A stretch of 64,000 nucleotides of DNA from Candidatus Poribacteria bacterium (GCA_028820845.1 JAPPII010000074.1:1-64000); one strand, 5' to 3'. Shown: positions 43,227-53,403, numbered from the stretch's first letter. The notes: a model not told the origin generated them from the sequence alone. Made by a program: numbers and translations.

Positions 43227-45946
43227 TAATTGCTATCTGTTGTAGTTAGCTGCTGCGGTCTCTGGACATGACTGAAGTAGGTTTGCGTCAGTACGTCAGA
43301 AATGTCAACCAATATTTGTGCGAGCCGAACGAGGAGTTTTTCTAACCCTCTCCGTTGTGTTGTGTGTTCTGAGTGTTCAGCGAGGTCCATCGTATTAGAA
43401 AGCTGCAGCTGCGTGAGAGCCTCAAGAATAAGTTGTTCTTCCTCACTAAGCCGGTAACCGAGTTTTTCTCTTGGTAGCGCACGGATTTGTTCTTCAAGTC
43501 GTTTGAGTTGATAGAGAAGCGAGCGCGGATTTTCATCATCAAGAAGCAATAACTCAAGAACTGTCGGAAAGTGAAGTGCCGAACGGTATCGACTCCGATA
43601 AGTAATCAGACTTTCGGTGGCAGCGAGGACAGATTCAAGCAGCAGATCTTCAATCCACTCATCTTTCACAGCAACAAGACTCGAACGACACAGCACGATG
43701 AGAAGGAGTGCCCGTTCAATACGCCGTCCGATATCCAAACTAATCCAACCGATTGTCTGCGTCATGCTTTCAGCGTTCAACCCACTCAGGGCTGAGAGAA
43801 AGATCATGAGTTGATCGAGCGAAGCCAATTCCGCTTCTTGTAACACAAGGTCTGTTAGTATCTGTGCGCTTGTGTCTCGGTCTTCGGGAATGCTCTTTTC
43901 GAGCGTTGTGCATAGATTCTCAATGCCGTTCATCACGCGCCATGTATCCGTCGACCAGCGGTCACGAACTGCGTACGCCGCACTTACGAGTGCCTGAAGC
44001 GTTGACACCAAACTCCCGCTATTTTCTGTATTGAGCATGATCGAAAGGATCTCGTTTCCTAACGACTGTTCACTGTTGTTGGCGAAATTTGGGTGAGAGG
44101 AGGTTAAGCCGGTTAAGGAACGGAGCATGCTGCGGAGGTAAGTGAGTTCCGAGACTTCTCTGGCATCTTCGCCCAAGGTTTCAGTAAGGCGTTGGGAGGG
44201 TGACACCCGTCCTAAGCGCGAAGTTTCTAAACCCATCTTGCCCATTTTCGCTTTATCGAGCATAATCCGAAGTAGCCGCGCTTGCCCCTCAGCGCGTTCT
44301 GCATAGCGTCCGACCCAGAATAGGTTTTCAGCGGCGCGACTCGATAGTCCGACAGACGCGCTCGCGGTTTGTATGCGTCCGGTTCGCTGTTGCCATAAAC
44401 TGATGTGGGGTTCTGGTTCAGGCGCGAGGACCCAAGTATCTTTACTAACGCCACCATCTCGAATCGAAATTGTCAGTTCCGCTTTTTCACCTGCACATCG
44501 CGTGAGTCCGCCCGGCATCACGGCGTATCCCTCTTTTTCCCGAAATAAAAAGTTACGCAGAATCGCGCGGCGCGGTTCGAGTTTACCGTCAATCAGGGAA
44601 GGTGTCGTAGAGAGATGGACATGCTCCTGCCCGACATAGAGATGCGGTTCAGCGTTAATTCGATCACGGAGTGCGTCGAGTTCAACACTACTGAGTTTCA
44701 TTCCAAACAAGGAGCGTCCGCCACGTTGACGATGGATCGGTTTGATGACCAATTTTCTAAGGTTCGTTAACACATACGCTTGTTGTTTGGGGTGTCCGCA
44801 CCACCACGTAGCAACAGAGGGGAGTCGTAGGTCTTCACCTATTAGCCGTTTTGAGATATTTGGTAGAAACGGCATCAAACCCGGATTTTCCAAAACGCCG
44901 CTGCCCGGAGGATTTATCACAATTACATTTCCCCGTCGAATGACTTCCAGCAATCCAGCAACACCGAGTCGTGAATCTTGTCGGAGTTCCAACGGGTCAC
45001 AGAAGGTATCATCCACCCTGCGCAGAATAATATCAACGGGCCGTAAGCCGTCAATTGATTTCAACCAGACCCGTCCGTCCCACACCGTCAAATCATCACC
45101 TTGCACCAAAGTGTAGCCGAGGTAACTCGCGAGGTAGGCGTGCTCAAAATAAGTTTCATTAAGTGGACCAGGCGTTAGCACGACAACGTGTGGGTTGTCT
45201 ATCTGGCGCGAGGCAATACGTGTGGCGTTTTCCAGTTGCCCGCGTTGATATTGTAAGGGCATGTCCAGTATACTGTTCTGTAGTGAACGAAAAAAGAAGG
45301 AGAGTCGATGAACACCGACTTCGCCGAAAAGATGTGGTAGTGCGCGGGCAAGCGCGGTTCGGTTTTCCAGTGCGTAGCCTGCCCCCGATGGTGCTTGTGT
45401 GCGATCACTGAGTACCCACATTTTACCATCCGGTCCTCTCGCTAAATCGGCGGCGTAATTCAAGAGAAACGGAAGTCCAGGGGCAGTAAGCCCGACACAT
45501 GCCCGTAGGAAACCCGCATGGGCATAGACCACTTCTGGTGGTATCAATCCCTCCTTAATTAAAGTGCGTTCCCCGTAGAGATCCATCAAAATTAGGTTTA
45601 GGAGTTCCGCACGTTGTCTGAGTCCAACAGAGATGGTCTCCCAGTCAGCATTCGAGATAATGAGCGGAATGGGATCCAACGCCCACGGGCGATGTCCGTG
45701 TTGTTCGCCGTGTACCACATAAGTGACCCCATTCTCACGAAGCAGACGTTGGACCTCTTCGTGCCGAGATTCCATCTCCGTGAGTCCGAGGGTGTCGAGT
45801 GCCTGCATGAAGGTGTGCCAGTGTGGATTGATGGATTTATCTCGGTTTAGCATCTCATCAATCTGTTCACCGTGAGGAGCATCGGCGCGTTTCGTGCTAT
45901 AACTGCCCTTAATCACCTTCCAATTTGTTGTGTCTGTTCGTTGCAT
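43226..45946 (-). CDS. fusion of circularly permuted ATP-grasp ligase and alpha-E domain
   Basis: A 906-aa protein. The N-terminal ~520 residues form a circularly permuted ATP-grasp type 2 domain (DUF404/DUF407): RALPHLFGEVGVHRLSFFFR, VVLTPGPLNETYFEHAYLA, NVIVINPPGSGVLENPGLM and the closing RDGGVSKDTWVLAPEPE. The C-terminal ~350 residues are an alpha-E (DUF403) helical domain beginning SSRAAENLFWVGRYAERAEG. In the genes upstream the same two domains are separate proteins, so this is a paralogous fusion. ATP-grasp enzymes of this type are predicted to form amide bonds on peptides. Confidence 0.9.
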   Translation of the reverse strand: MQRTDTTNWKVIKGSYSTKRADAPHGEQIDEMLNRDKSINPHWHTFMQALDTLGLTEMESRHEEVQRLLRENGVTYVVHGEQHGHRPWALDPIPLIISNADWETISVGLRQRAELLNLILMDLYGERTLIKEGLIPPEVVYAHAGFLRACVGLTAPGLPFLLNYAADLARGPDGKMWVLSDRTQAPSGAGYALENRTALARALPHLFGEVGVHRLSFFFRSLQNSILDMPLQYQRGQLENATRIASRQIDNPHVVVLTPGPLNETYFEHAYLASYLGYTLVQGDDLTVWDGRVWLKSIDGLRPVDIILRRVDDTFCDPLELRQDSRLGVAGLLEVIRRGNVIVINPPGSGVLENPGLMPFLPNISKRLIGEDLRLPSVATWWCGHPKQQAYVLTNLRKLVIKPIHRQRGGRSLFGMKLSSVELDALRDRINAEPHLYVGQEHVHLSTTPSLIDGKLEPRRAILRNFLFREKEGYAVMPGGLTRCAGEKAELTISIRDGGVSKDTWVLAPEPEPHISLWQQRTGRIQTASASVGLSSRAAENLFWVGRYAERAEGQARLLRIMLDKAKMGKMGLETSRLGRVSPSQRLTETLGEDAREVSELTYLRSMLRSLTGLTSSHPNFANNSEQSLGNEILSIMLNTENSGSLVSTLQALVSAAYAVRDRWSTDTWRVMNGIENLCTTLEKSIPEDRDTSAQILTDLVLQEAELASLDQLMIFLSALSGLNAESMTQTIGWISLDIGRRIERALLLIVLCRSSLVAVKDEWIEDLLLESVLAATESLITYRSRYRSALHFPTVLELLLLDDENPRSLLYQLKRLEEQIRALPREKLGYRLSEEEQLILEALTQLQLSNTMDLAEHSEHTTQRRGLEKLLVRLAQILVDISDVLTQTYFSHVQRPQQLTTTDSN

Positions 45947-46017
45947 CTTGTTTTCTGCTTAGTTTAGATAGGTGTTGACGACTTTCCCACGGCTAAAAAC
46001 CAATCGCTAACCACCAT

Positions 46018-49000
46018 TCAACCTGAAGAAGTCCTACGAAGATCCAATGTATACGGATATTCAGCGTTTGTCTCTTCTGGCGGCACAGCCATCGGACCCG
46101 GAGACGTGCCTTCCGTCAGAAAGTATCCAGTGGTTGTTCCCGACGGTTGCGGTTGAATAACGCCCGGTGTGTGTCCATCTGCGCCAAAACGACTTGTCCG
46201 GCGCCCCTCTGCTTCGTAAGCGTTAACTGGGAAAGTATCGTAATGTCTTCCACCCGGATGTGAGACGTGATAGGTACAACCGCCGATTGCCCTACCGTTC
46301 CATGTGTCGATGATGTCAAATACGAGTGGAGAATGTATACCGATCGTCGGGTGCAATGCTGATGGCGGTTGCCACGCTCGGTAACGGACCCCGCCAACGT
46401 ATTCTCCGTGCGTTCCCGTATTGTGGAGAATTAAACGCCGTCCGTTGCATGTAACAATATATCGCGAGTCCGTCAGTCCACGGACCTTCACCTGCACCCG
46501 TTCAACAGAAGAATCGACGAAACGAGAGGTCCCTGCCCGTGTCACTTCCTCACCTAACACGTGCCACGGTTCAATTGCCATCCGTAATTCCAGTTCAATA
46601 TCTCGGACGTTTACAACGCCCAATTTTGGGAATCGGAATTCAAAGAACGGGTCAAGCCACGCCATCTCAAATGGATACCCCGCTTCTTGAAGTTCGCTCA
46701 CCACTTCTTGTATATCGGCGCGAACGTAATGGTGGAGCATAAATCGGTCGTGTAATTCTGTGCCCCAGCGCACGAGTCTACCTTTATAGGGGGTCTTCCA
46801 AAATTTGGCGATGAGTGTCCGAATCAGAAGCATCTGAACAATGCTCATCCGTGCGTGTGGTGGCATTTCAAAAGCGCGCATCTCCAATAGTCCGAGTCGC
46901 CCGCTCGCTGTATCCGGCGAGTAGAGTTTATCAATGCAGAACTCGGCACGATGCGTGTTCCCTGTAAGGTCCACCATCAAATGTCGCAGCAACCGGTCGA
47001 TTAGCCAAGGTGGTGTCTTTTCTGCTTCGCCGTTGGATGCTTCTCCCTTCCCAGTAACAGGTGGGGCCCCCGGTATCTGCTCGAAAGCGACTTCGAGTTC
47101 ATAAAGTTGCTCATCGCGCCCCTCGTCTACACGCGGTGCCTGACTCGTCGGACCGATGAAAGCACTGGAGAAGAGATACGATAAACCCGGGTGATGCTGC
47201 CAATATGTGACGAGACTCCGTAACAGATCGGGTCGTCGTAAGAGTGGGCTATCAGCAGGTGTCCGACCGCCGACGATAATGTGGTTACCGCCACCGGTGC
47301 CGGTGTGTCTGCCGTCTAACATGAATTTCTCAGCACTCAGTCCTGCCAATCGTGCTTGCGCGTAAAGCGTTGTAGTGTTGTGGACGAGTTCGTTCCAATT
47401 TTCTGCAGGGTGGATGTTTACCTCAATCACACCGGGATCGGGTGTCACACTCAACGACTGAATTCGCCAATCGTGCGGGACCTCATAGCCTTCGATAATC
47501 ACCGGCATATTTAGGGCTTCAGCGGTTGCTTCCGTCGCTTCAAGGAGTCTCAAGTAGTGTTCTAAATGCGTTAGCGGCGGCATAAATATGTGCAATCGCC
47601 CGTCACGCGGTTCAACGCAGAGTGCCGTTTGAAAAATCGTCTCTTCTTCCTCGTCTTTCGGCATTGGTATGCTTTGTGAGTTTGTTTGCACCGATGCGTC
47701 TAAATGCTTCTCGCGTGGTTCAAAAGGATCGCGCTCATAGACCTCTTCTCGCTCTTCAGGCGGCACCCACTCCATCGATTCCAAAGGTAGACGGAGTCCT
47801 ATCGGTGAATCGCCGGGAATTAAGAACATGCGTCCATTCTTGAAGTTCCACGCACAGCTTTCCCACTTCTCCTCTGCAAGATTCCATCGTATCGGTAACG
47901 CGTAGCCAATCGGTTCACCGAGGGTTTCTGTTTGTAGCAGCTCGGCGAGTCGATGACGTTCGGATGCTTCTTTAAAGTCAAAGTCGAGTGGATCAATATT
48001 GGTAGGAAGTCTGTTCTCTGTCCAGAGAAAAAAGAGGGCATCTTCATAAGCCGGTATCATTGAGTCTGGTGTAATTTTCAATAGTTCCGTAAGGTGGCGC
48101 GTCCATCGTTCAGCCTCTTGGACACCGAACCCATAATCCTTGTGAGGTTCAGTGAGCAGTTTGTCGTTCTTCCAGACAGGCACCCCGTCTTTCCGCCAAA
48201 AGCAGCCGAACTTCCAACGCGGTAACGGTTCACCCGGATACCACTTCCCCTGTCCGTGATAGAGGGCACCCCCGGGTCCGAAACTATCCCGCAAGCGTCG
48301 CAAGAGTCCTGCGCCTAACGCTCTTTTTTTTCGGCTGTCCGCTTCCGTGTCCCATTCTGGACTCTCTGTATCGTCAATGGATACGAAGGTAGGTTCGCCT
48401 CCCATTGTCAACCGAATGTCGTGCTGGATTATATCTGCGTCCACTTGTTGACCGAGGGCATTAATATCTGCCCACTGTGTTTCCGTATAGGGTTTTGTCA
48501 CGCGCGGGTCTTCGTGGATACGTTGGACGGTGTTGGTATAAGTAAATTCTGTTTCGCACGGGTCTGTATAGCCGGTAACGGGGGCAGCGCTCACTGGATC
48601 GGCTACGCACGCTAACGGAATATGACCCTCACCGGCAAGTAAACCCGATGTTGGATCCAGCCCTATCCACCCTGCGCCGGGGGCGTAGACTTCACACCAC
48701 GCATGTAGGTCGGTAAAGTCTTGCGGCGGACCGGTGGGTCCATCAACAGGTTTCTGATCAGCGACGAGTTGGACGAGGTAACCTGAAACGAAACGAGCCG
48801 CTAAACCGAGATGCCGTAAAATCTGAACGAGGAGCCACCCTGTATCTCGACAGGAGCCAATCTGTTTTTCTAACGTCTCCTCACAAGACTGCACGCCGGG
48901 TTCCATGCGGATTGTGTATTTTATCTTTTGCGAGAGCGACCTGTTGATGTCAACGAGAAAGTCAATGAGTTTCTCCTGCGTCCGAGGAATATCTGCCAGT

Positions 49001-49389
49001 AGTGCTGTAAGGAGGGGGCCATTTTCTTTGATTTCAAGAAAAGGCGTTAGTTCTTCTTTAAGTTGTGCTTCATAGTCAAACGGGTAGTGCTCAGCATTCG
49101 ATTCGAGGAAAAAATCGAACGGGTTGATAACGGTCATATCCGCCACAAGGTCTACTTCAATAGACAGGGCACGCGTGGGTTCGAGGAAAACGACGCGCGC
49201 TTGGTAATTCCCGAACGGGTCTTGCTGCCAGTTGATGAAGTGATTCTCCGGTTCAATCTTGAGCGAGTAGGCTTCAATCGGTGTACGGCAGTGGACTGCA
49301 GGTCTCAATCGAAAAACATGTGGAGACAAATTAACAAGCCTGTCGTAACGATAGAGTGATTTGTGGTTGATAGCGACACGGATTGCCAT
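46018..49389 (-). CDS. large transglutaminase-like protein with DUF2126
   Basis: An 1123-aa protein. Residues 1-90 are a transglutaminase N-terminal beta domain (HKSLYRYDRLVNLSPHVFRL). A core follows with catalytic C in KQIGSCRDTGWLLVQ, H in TDLHAWCEVYAPGAGWIGLD and D thereafter. From about 320 onward a DUF2126 domain runs to the C-terminus (for example HDIRLTMGGEPTFVSIDD, RHTGTGGGNHIIVGG, VRWGTELHDRFMLHHYV). DUF2126 is often fused to this transglutaminase and has been viewed as a glutamine-synthetase-like (COOH-NH2 ligase) fold. The protein sits between ATP-grasp and alpha-E genes in the cluster. Confidence 0.9.
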   Translation of the reverse strand: MAIRVAINHKSLYRYDRLVNLSPHVFRLRPAVHCRTPIEAYSLKIEPENHFINWQQDPFGNYQARVVFLEPTRALSIEVDLVADMTVINPFDFFLESNAEHYPFDYEAQLKEELTPFLEIKENGPLLTALLADIPRTQEKLIDFLVDINRSLSQKIKYTIRMEPGVQSCEETLEKQIGSCRDTGWLLVQILRHLGLAARFVSGYLVQLVADQKPVDGPTGPPQDFTDLHAWCEVYAPGAGWIGLDPTSGLLAGEGHIPLACVADPVSAAPVTGYTDPCETEFTYTNTVQRIHEDPRVTKPYTETQWADINALGQQVDADIIQHDIRLTMGGEPTFVSIDDTESPEWDTEADSRKKRALGAGLLRRLRDSFGPGGALYHGQGKWYPGEPLPRWKFGCFWRKDGVPVWKNDKLLTEPHKDYGFGVQEAERWTRHLTELLKITPDSMIPAYEDALFFLWTENRLPTNIDPLDFDFKEASERHRLAELLQTETLGEPIGYALPIRWNLAEEKWESCAWNFKNGRMFLIPGDSPIGLRLPLESMEWVPPEEREEVYERDPFEPREKHLDASVQTNSQSIPMPKDEEEETIFQTALCVEPRDGRLHIFMPPLTHLEHYLRLLEATEATAEALNMPVIIEGYEVPHDWRIQSLSVTPDPGVIEVNIHPAENWNELVHNTTTLYAQARLAGLSAEKFMLDGRHTGTGGGNHIIVGGRTPADSPLLRRPDLLRSLVTYWQHHPGLSYLFSSAFIGPTSQAPRVDEGRDEQLYELEVAFEQIPGAPPVTGKGEASNGEAEKTPPWLIDRLLRHLMVDLTGNTHRAEFCIDKLYSPDTASGRLGLLEMRAFEMPPHARMSIVQMLLIRTLIAKFWKTPYKGRLVRWGTELHDRFMLHHYVRADIQEVVSELQEAGYPFEMAWLDPFFEFRFPKLGVVNVRDIELELRMAIEPWHVLGEEVTRAGTSRFVDSSVERVQVKVRGLTDSRYIVTCNGRRLILHNTGTHGEYVGGVRYRAWQPPSALHPTIGIHSPLVFDIIDTWNGRAIGGCTYHVSHPGGRHYDTFPVNAYEAEGRRTSRFGADGHTPGVIQPQPSGTTTGYFLTEGTSPGPMAVPPEETNAEYPYTLDLRRTSSG

Positions 49390-49419
49390 ATCTGTCGTGC
49401 TCCTTCCTGCAAACTTCCC

Positions 49420-50403
49420 CTACAATAGCGGCTGTTCCTCAGTAGCAGATTGTCCGTTGACAGGTCGCAAGGCGAAGAAGGTCTTGTGGATATCTTCACC
49501 GACTAAGTTGAGCTTGGTTTGGAATGCGTCCAGAAACTCGTGCAAACCGCTGGATAGCACCTGTTTGACTTGGGCGTACGCAAATTCTGCTCGGAGCTGC
49601 CCCAACCGCTGCTCTGCTGAATTGGAGAACGTTTCCAACGGGGTTCCAGAGATGGCGTGCAATGATTCTTCTGCCTTGGAGAGACAATAGAGCACTGAGC
49701 GCGGAAATTCACGGTCTAACAAGAGAAAAGCAACAACATCGTCTGGGGAGATGAGTCCGTAAGTACGGCGGTACATCTCGAAACCGCTGGCGGAGTGGAG
49801 CAAAGCCCCCCACTGAATATCGTCGAATGGGGTGTTCACATCCCAGATAGATGGCAGTAGGATAAAATATTTAACGTCAACGATTCTTGATGTTTTATCA
49901 GCACGCTCAATAAGCCGTCCCAATTGACTGAAATGCCATCCTTCGCTATGCGACATGATATTATCTGTTAGTCCCATAAAGAGATGCGATGCGAGTTTGA
50001 TTTCTCTGAAGAACTCATGCGGTTCTGCCATTGCCCATTTTTCCGAAGTGTTGGTGACTAACAGATAGGCATCGTTTAACTGTTCCCACATCTCCGATGA
50101 GATATTTTCCCGTATTGACCGAGCGTTTTCACGCCCAGCCCGCAGGCAAGAGACGATTGAATTCGGATTTTCAGTGTCAAATGCCAGAAATCTAATCACC
50201 GCTTCGCGGGAGGCATCGCCGTAGCGTTCAGCAAACACCTCGTCGTCGCCTGTCGTGGCAACGAGCGGTTCCCACTGTGCTTGTATACCGACTGGCATGT
50301 CGAGAATAAGGTGCAAGTTGACGTCAACAAATCGGGCAACGTTTTCGGCGCGTTCGATATAGCGGCTCATCCAATAAATTGATTCTGCGACGCGACTGAG
50401 CAT
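49420..50403 (-). CDS. alpha-E (DUF403) domain protein
   Basis: A 327-aa all-helical protein starting MLSRVAESIYWMSRYIERAENVARFVD, the signature opening of alpha-E proteins. Function unknown, but the domain is nearly always next to, or fused with, circularly permuted ATP-grasp ligases. It follows the ATP-grasp gene by 9 bp and precedes the DUF2126 gene by 30 bp. A strongly similar domain is fused to the second ATP-grasp in this same cluster. Confidence 0.92.
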   Translation of the reverse strand: MLSRVAESIYWMSRYIERAENVARFVDVNLHLILDMPVGIQAQWEPLVATTGDDEVFAERYGDASREAVIRFLAFDTENPNSIVSCLRAGRENARSIRENISSEMWEQLNDAYLLVTNTSEKWAMAEPHEFFREIKLASHLFMGLTDNIMSHSEGWHFSQLGRLIERADKTSRIVDVKYFILLPSIWDVNTPFDDIQWGALLHSASGFEMYRRTYGLISPDDVVAFLLLDREFPRSVLYCLSKAEESLHAISGTPLETFSNSAEQRLGQLRAEFAYAQVKQVLSSGLHEFLDAFQTKLNLVGEDIHKTFFALRPVNGQSATEEQPLL

Positions 50404-50412
50404 AGCTCCCTC

Positions 50413-51855
50413 CTATTCTGGACCTGACAAGACCCACGTATCCTTACTACCGCCCCCTTGGGACGAGTTGACGACCAACGAGCCTTTCTTGAGAGCGACC
50501 CGCGTTAATCCGCCCGGTAGCACATAGATGTCTTCGCCGTAAAGGATAAATGGGCGCAGGTCAACGTGTCGTCCTTCGAGGTGGTCCTCAATAAGCACCG
50601 GGACGCGTGAAAGCGAGAGCGTCGGTTGCGCGATGTAGTTGCGCGGATTGTTTTTAATGCGGTCAGCAAACTCTTCTTGCTCTGCCCGAGTCGAGTGTGG
50701 ACCAATCAGCATCCCATACCCGCCAGACTGGTTGGCTTCCTTCACAACGAGTTCGTCGAGATGCTCCAAAACGTATTTCCGATCTGAATCCTCCCAGCAC
50801 ATATAGGTCGGGACATTTGGGACGATAATATCTTCGCCGAGATAGTACTTGATAATCTCTGGTACGAACGAGCAGACAACTTTGTCGTCAGCGACACAGG
50901 TGCCGGGCGCATTGACGAGCGCGATGCGTCCGGCTTTGTAGACATCCATTAAACCCGGAACACCGAGCATTGATTCAGATTTGAAGGCTTTCGGGTCGAG
51001 AAAATCGTCGTTGATTCGCCGGTAGAGGACATCGACGCGTTCAAATCCTTTTGTGGTTCGAGCGTGAACGAACCCGTCCATCACGACGAGATCGCGTCCC
51101 TCGACTAATTCGACCCCCATCTGTTGTGCGAGAAAGGAGTGCTCGAAGTACGCAGAATTATAGATACCTGGTGTAAGAAGGGCAACTGTAGGGGACGGCA
51201 CTCTATCGGTTACGAGGTAGCGAAGCATATTTAGCAGGTGACTCGGATAATCCTCCACAGGTTGAATCTGCGACATCCCGAAGATCTGTGGAAACGTCCG
51301 TTTCATTAACTGCCGATTTTCCACCACATAAGAAACCCCGGATGGACAACCGAGGTTATCTTCCAAGACGTAGAATTGCCCATCGCTATCGCGCACTAAG
51401 TCTGTGCCAGTGATATGACACCAGATACCGCGTGGCGGGTCTAAACCGATGCACGGCTTCAGGTATCGTTCTGATGAAAGCACGACATCTGAGGGAACAA
51501 CCCCGTCTTTGAGGATTTTCTGGTCGTGATAAACGTCGTCGATGAATAGGTTGAGTGCGTGGATACGCTGTTTGAGCCCGCGTTCTATCCATTCCCATTC
51601 AGTGGCATCGATAATCCGTGGGATAAGATCAAAGGGAAAGATTTTTTCGATCCCTTGTTCATCAGCGTAGACATTGAAGGTTATGCCCATCCGAAGCAAG
51701 GCGTATTCAGCGGCAATTTGACGACGATTGAGTTCGCCATCAGGAAAACTTTCAATCCGCTCCATCAACATCTGAGCGGCAGGACGCGCACTCCCGTCTG
51801 GCGCGAACATCTCGTCATAGAATTCTTCAGTGTCGTATCCATCAAATCCTGTCAT
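50413..51855 (-). CDS. circularly permuted ATP-grasp type 2 protein
   Basis: A 480-aa stand-alone ATP-grasp ligase (DUF404/DUF407). Motifs include TGTDLVRDSDGQFYVLEDNLG and CPSGVSYVVENR, VALLTPGIYNSAYFEHSFLA, YRRINDDFLDPKAF, IALVNAPGTCVADDKVV and the ending VNSSQGGGSKDTWVLSG. Acidic residues in FYVLEDN and NDDFLDP are candidates for metal-ATP binding. It is the first gene of the five-gene cluster and, in related loci, is predicted to add amino acids to a peptide or peptide-like substrate. The substrate is unknown; no obvious precursor peptide is seen nearby. Confidence 0.92.
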   Translation of the reverse strand: MTGFDGYDTEEFYDEMFAPDGSARPAAQMLMERIESFPDGELNRRQIAAEYALLRMGITFNVYADEQGIEKIFPFDLIPRIIDATEWEWIERGLKQRIHALNLFIDDVYHDQKILKDGVVPSDVVLSSERYLKPCIGLDPPRGIWCHITGTDLVRDSDGQFYVLEDNLGCPSGVSYVVENRQLMKRTFPQIFGMSQIQPVEDYPSHLLNMLRYLVTDRVPSPTVALLTPGIYNSAYFEHSFLAQQMGVELVEGRDLVVMDGFVHARTTKGFERVDVLYRRINDDFLDPKAFKSESMLGVPGLMDVYKAGRIALVNAPGTCVADDKVVCSFVPEIIKYYLGEDIIVPNVPTYMCWEDSDRKYVLEHLDELVVKEANQSGGYGMLIGPHSTRAEQEEFADRIKNNPRNYIAQPTLSLSRVPVLIEDHLEGRHVDLRPFILYGEDIYVLPGGLTRVALKKGSLVVNSSQGGGSKDTWVLSGPE

Positions 51856-51972
51856 TGCAGGAGCCTCCTCTACCTTGATGCTACCTCAAGCATATTATTT
51901 ATCTGTGATTATCCTATCACACTTTGGCGTATTTGTCCAAATTTTAGTTATTGTCAGATTCTCTCAAAAATA

Positions 51973-52022
51973 GGTAGGCGAGGTTTCGTTTGGGAAACCC
52001 CCAAGCAAAAACACCTCGCCTG
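51973..52022. repeat. long nested hairpin repeat
   Basis: Outer arms AGGCGAGG and CCTCGCCT enclose an inner stem GGTTTC/GAAACC. It shares the GGTAGGCGAGG left arm with 42281-42297 and resembles 57537-57565. It lies between the convergent-tail ATP-grasp start region and the PhyH gene; the surrounding 205-bp spacer has no gene. Confidence 0.75.
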
Positions 52023-52060
52023 TCACAATGTATCAATAATCCTGAATTCACTGCCTGGAT

Positions 52061-53224
52061 TTAGACAGCCGTTTGAAAGGCTTCCCATGCGTCGCCCGCT
52101 GCTGCGGCTTGACGTTCCAACTCCGTACACCACCCGGCGACTTTCCCGGATTTAATCTGTCGGATATCAAAGCCAGCATATCTATCCTCAAGCGTGTCTC
52201 CGAGTTTCTGGGTTTCTGCCCACCGGTCCCACGCTGTCTGCATCCAGGCGTGTGGCAGTGCCTCCCGGACGGCGGGATCGAGTTGCCACGCGCTTCGTGC
52301 ATCCGCAACCGATGGCTCACCAGCAGGTTCACCTGACCATTTCGACCAACCGATTGAGAGTGTGTTACGCTCACGTTCAGGCACAGTGTGTCCTGTGTGA
52401 ATGTTGTTGCCATTGCGGATGAGTGCCTCTCCTGGCTTGAGCCGAATAGCGACCTGATCCGGCAACGGATCCTTCCCATTCCAACTCGGTGTATATGGAA
52501 CGCCTTGATCCTTCATCGCCTGTGGGAGTAGGACATCATGCTCAAACGGTGTGCGCCATCGGTGATGGCTCCCCGGAATCAGTTCGTGGCATTCGTCGTC
52601 CGTGAGTGCCAGAAACATGCTCACGCCGTTCCGTTCCTTAATTCGCTTTTCGTTGCTTTCTTGAATCTCTTTCCAGCGAATCCGTTCTACTTCTTCGGAA
52701 TAGTCTTCAGGTGTGTTTCCTCGGATTTCCCGTTGTGAGAAATAACCTGCGCCGTCCCCCCACCATGTCACGTCTCTATGCCAACTGGGTCCGTTTTCGT
52801 TCCGTCGAGGGTTTGCCCACAGCAACATACCACTAAATGCCATGTCCTCAGGTTGAAGCCCGTGACACCAAGATGCAACAAAGTCGAGGAAATCCGAAGA
52901 GCCGTGGAACTCGGCGAAACTCGACTCACCGAAAGCGGGATGGATAAGTCCTCGGATTGCCCACGGTTCATCTTCCGCGGCGCGGTGGACATAACCCTTT
53001 GAGCAGTCGATGGTGTCGTAGACGTTTTCCGGGGCAGTTGCATCGGTAACACGCCGACCCGCCTCTCGAAGGATAGGAATCCAAGGGTTATCGACAAAGT
53101 CGTTGATAATAACAAAACCGTGCTCCTTCAGGTATGCCAACCTTTCAGGTGTGGCACCCGGAGCCGAAAGTTCAGGTTGGAAATCTGCAAACGCTGTGGC
53201 GCGATAAGTCTTTTTTGTGCTCAT
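52061..53224 (-). CDS. phytanoyl-CoA dioxygenase family protein
   Basis: A 387-aa predicted Fe(II)/2-oxoglutarate oxygenase, longer than the two PhyH proteins downstream. The metal triad is placed as H-x-D in GPSWHRDVTWWGDG and a distal histidine in GNNIHTGHTVPERERNTLS, with the arginine nearby for the 2-oxoglutarate carboxylate. The N-terminus LAYLKEHGFVIINDFVDNP is typical for PhyH. Substrate unknown; small-molecule or lipid hydroxylation is the family norm. It is transcribed away from the tandem PhyH pair. Confidence 0.9.
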   Translation of the reverse strand: MSTKKTYRATAFADFQPELSAPGATPERLAYLKEHGFVIINDFVDNPWIPILREAGRRVTDATAPENVYDTIDCSKGYVHRAAEDEPWAIRGLIHPAFGESSFAEFHGSSDFLDFVASWCHGLQPEDMAFSGMLLWANPRRNENGPSWHRDVTWWGDGAGYFSQREIRGNTPEDYSEEVERIRWKEIQESNEKRIKERNGVSMFLALTDDECHELIPGSHHRWRTPFEHDVLLPQAMKDQGVPYTPSWNGKDPLPDQVAIRLKPGEALIRNGNNIHTGHTVPERERNTLSIGWSKWSGEPAGEPSVADARSAWQLDPAVREALPHAWMQTAWDRWAETQKLGDTLEDRYAGFDIRQIKSGKVAGWCTELERQAAAAGDAWEAFQTAV

Positions 53225-53310
53225 TATAGCTCCTCCATGTTAGACAGGGACTTTGAACCAGCAACGACGCTATTTTAGCACATTTCGCGTATTTCTCAAA
53301 ACTTTAGTGC

Positions 53311-53345
53311 TGGCTATCAGTGGTTAGCAATTGGCTGTCAGCAAT
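53311..53345. repeat. GGTCAG-type dispersed repeat, third location
   Basis: GGCTATCAGTGGTTAGC and GGCTGTCAGCAATCGG, related to the spacers at 30541-30684 and 34500-34605. It lies between divergent PhyH genes. Confidence 0.45.
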
Positions 53346-53374
53346 CGGCGGACAATGAACGGTTTGGGTTCGGT

Positions 53375-53403
53375 TTGACTTTATTTAGCTGCTATGTTAT
53401 ATT
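53375..53403 (+). promoter_or_regulatory. candidate sigma-70 promoter for the PhyH/LamG operon
   Basis: TTGACT (53375-53380), 17-bp spacer, TATATT (53398-53403), about 60 bp before the first tandem PhyH gene. Near-consensus hexamers and spacing. Confidence 0.6.
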
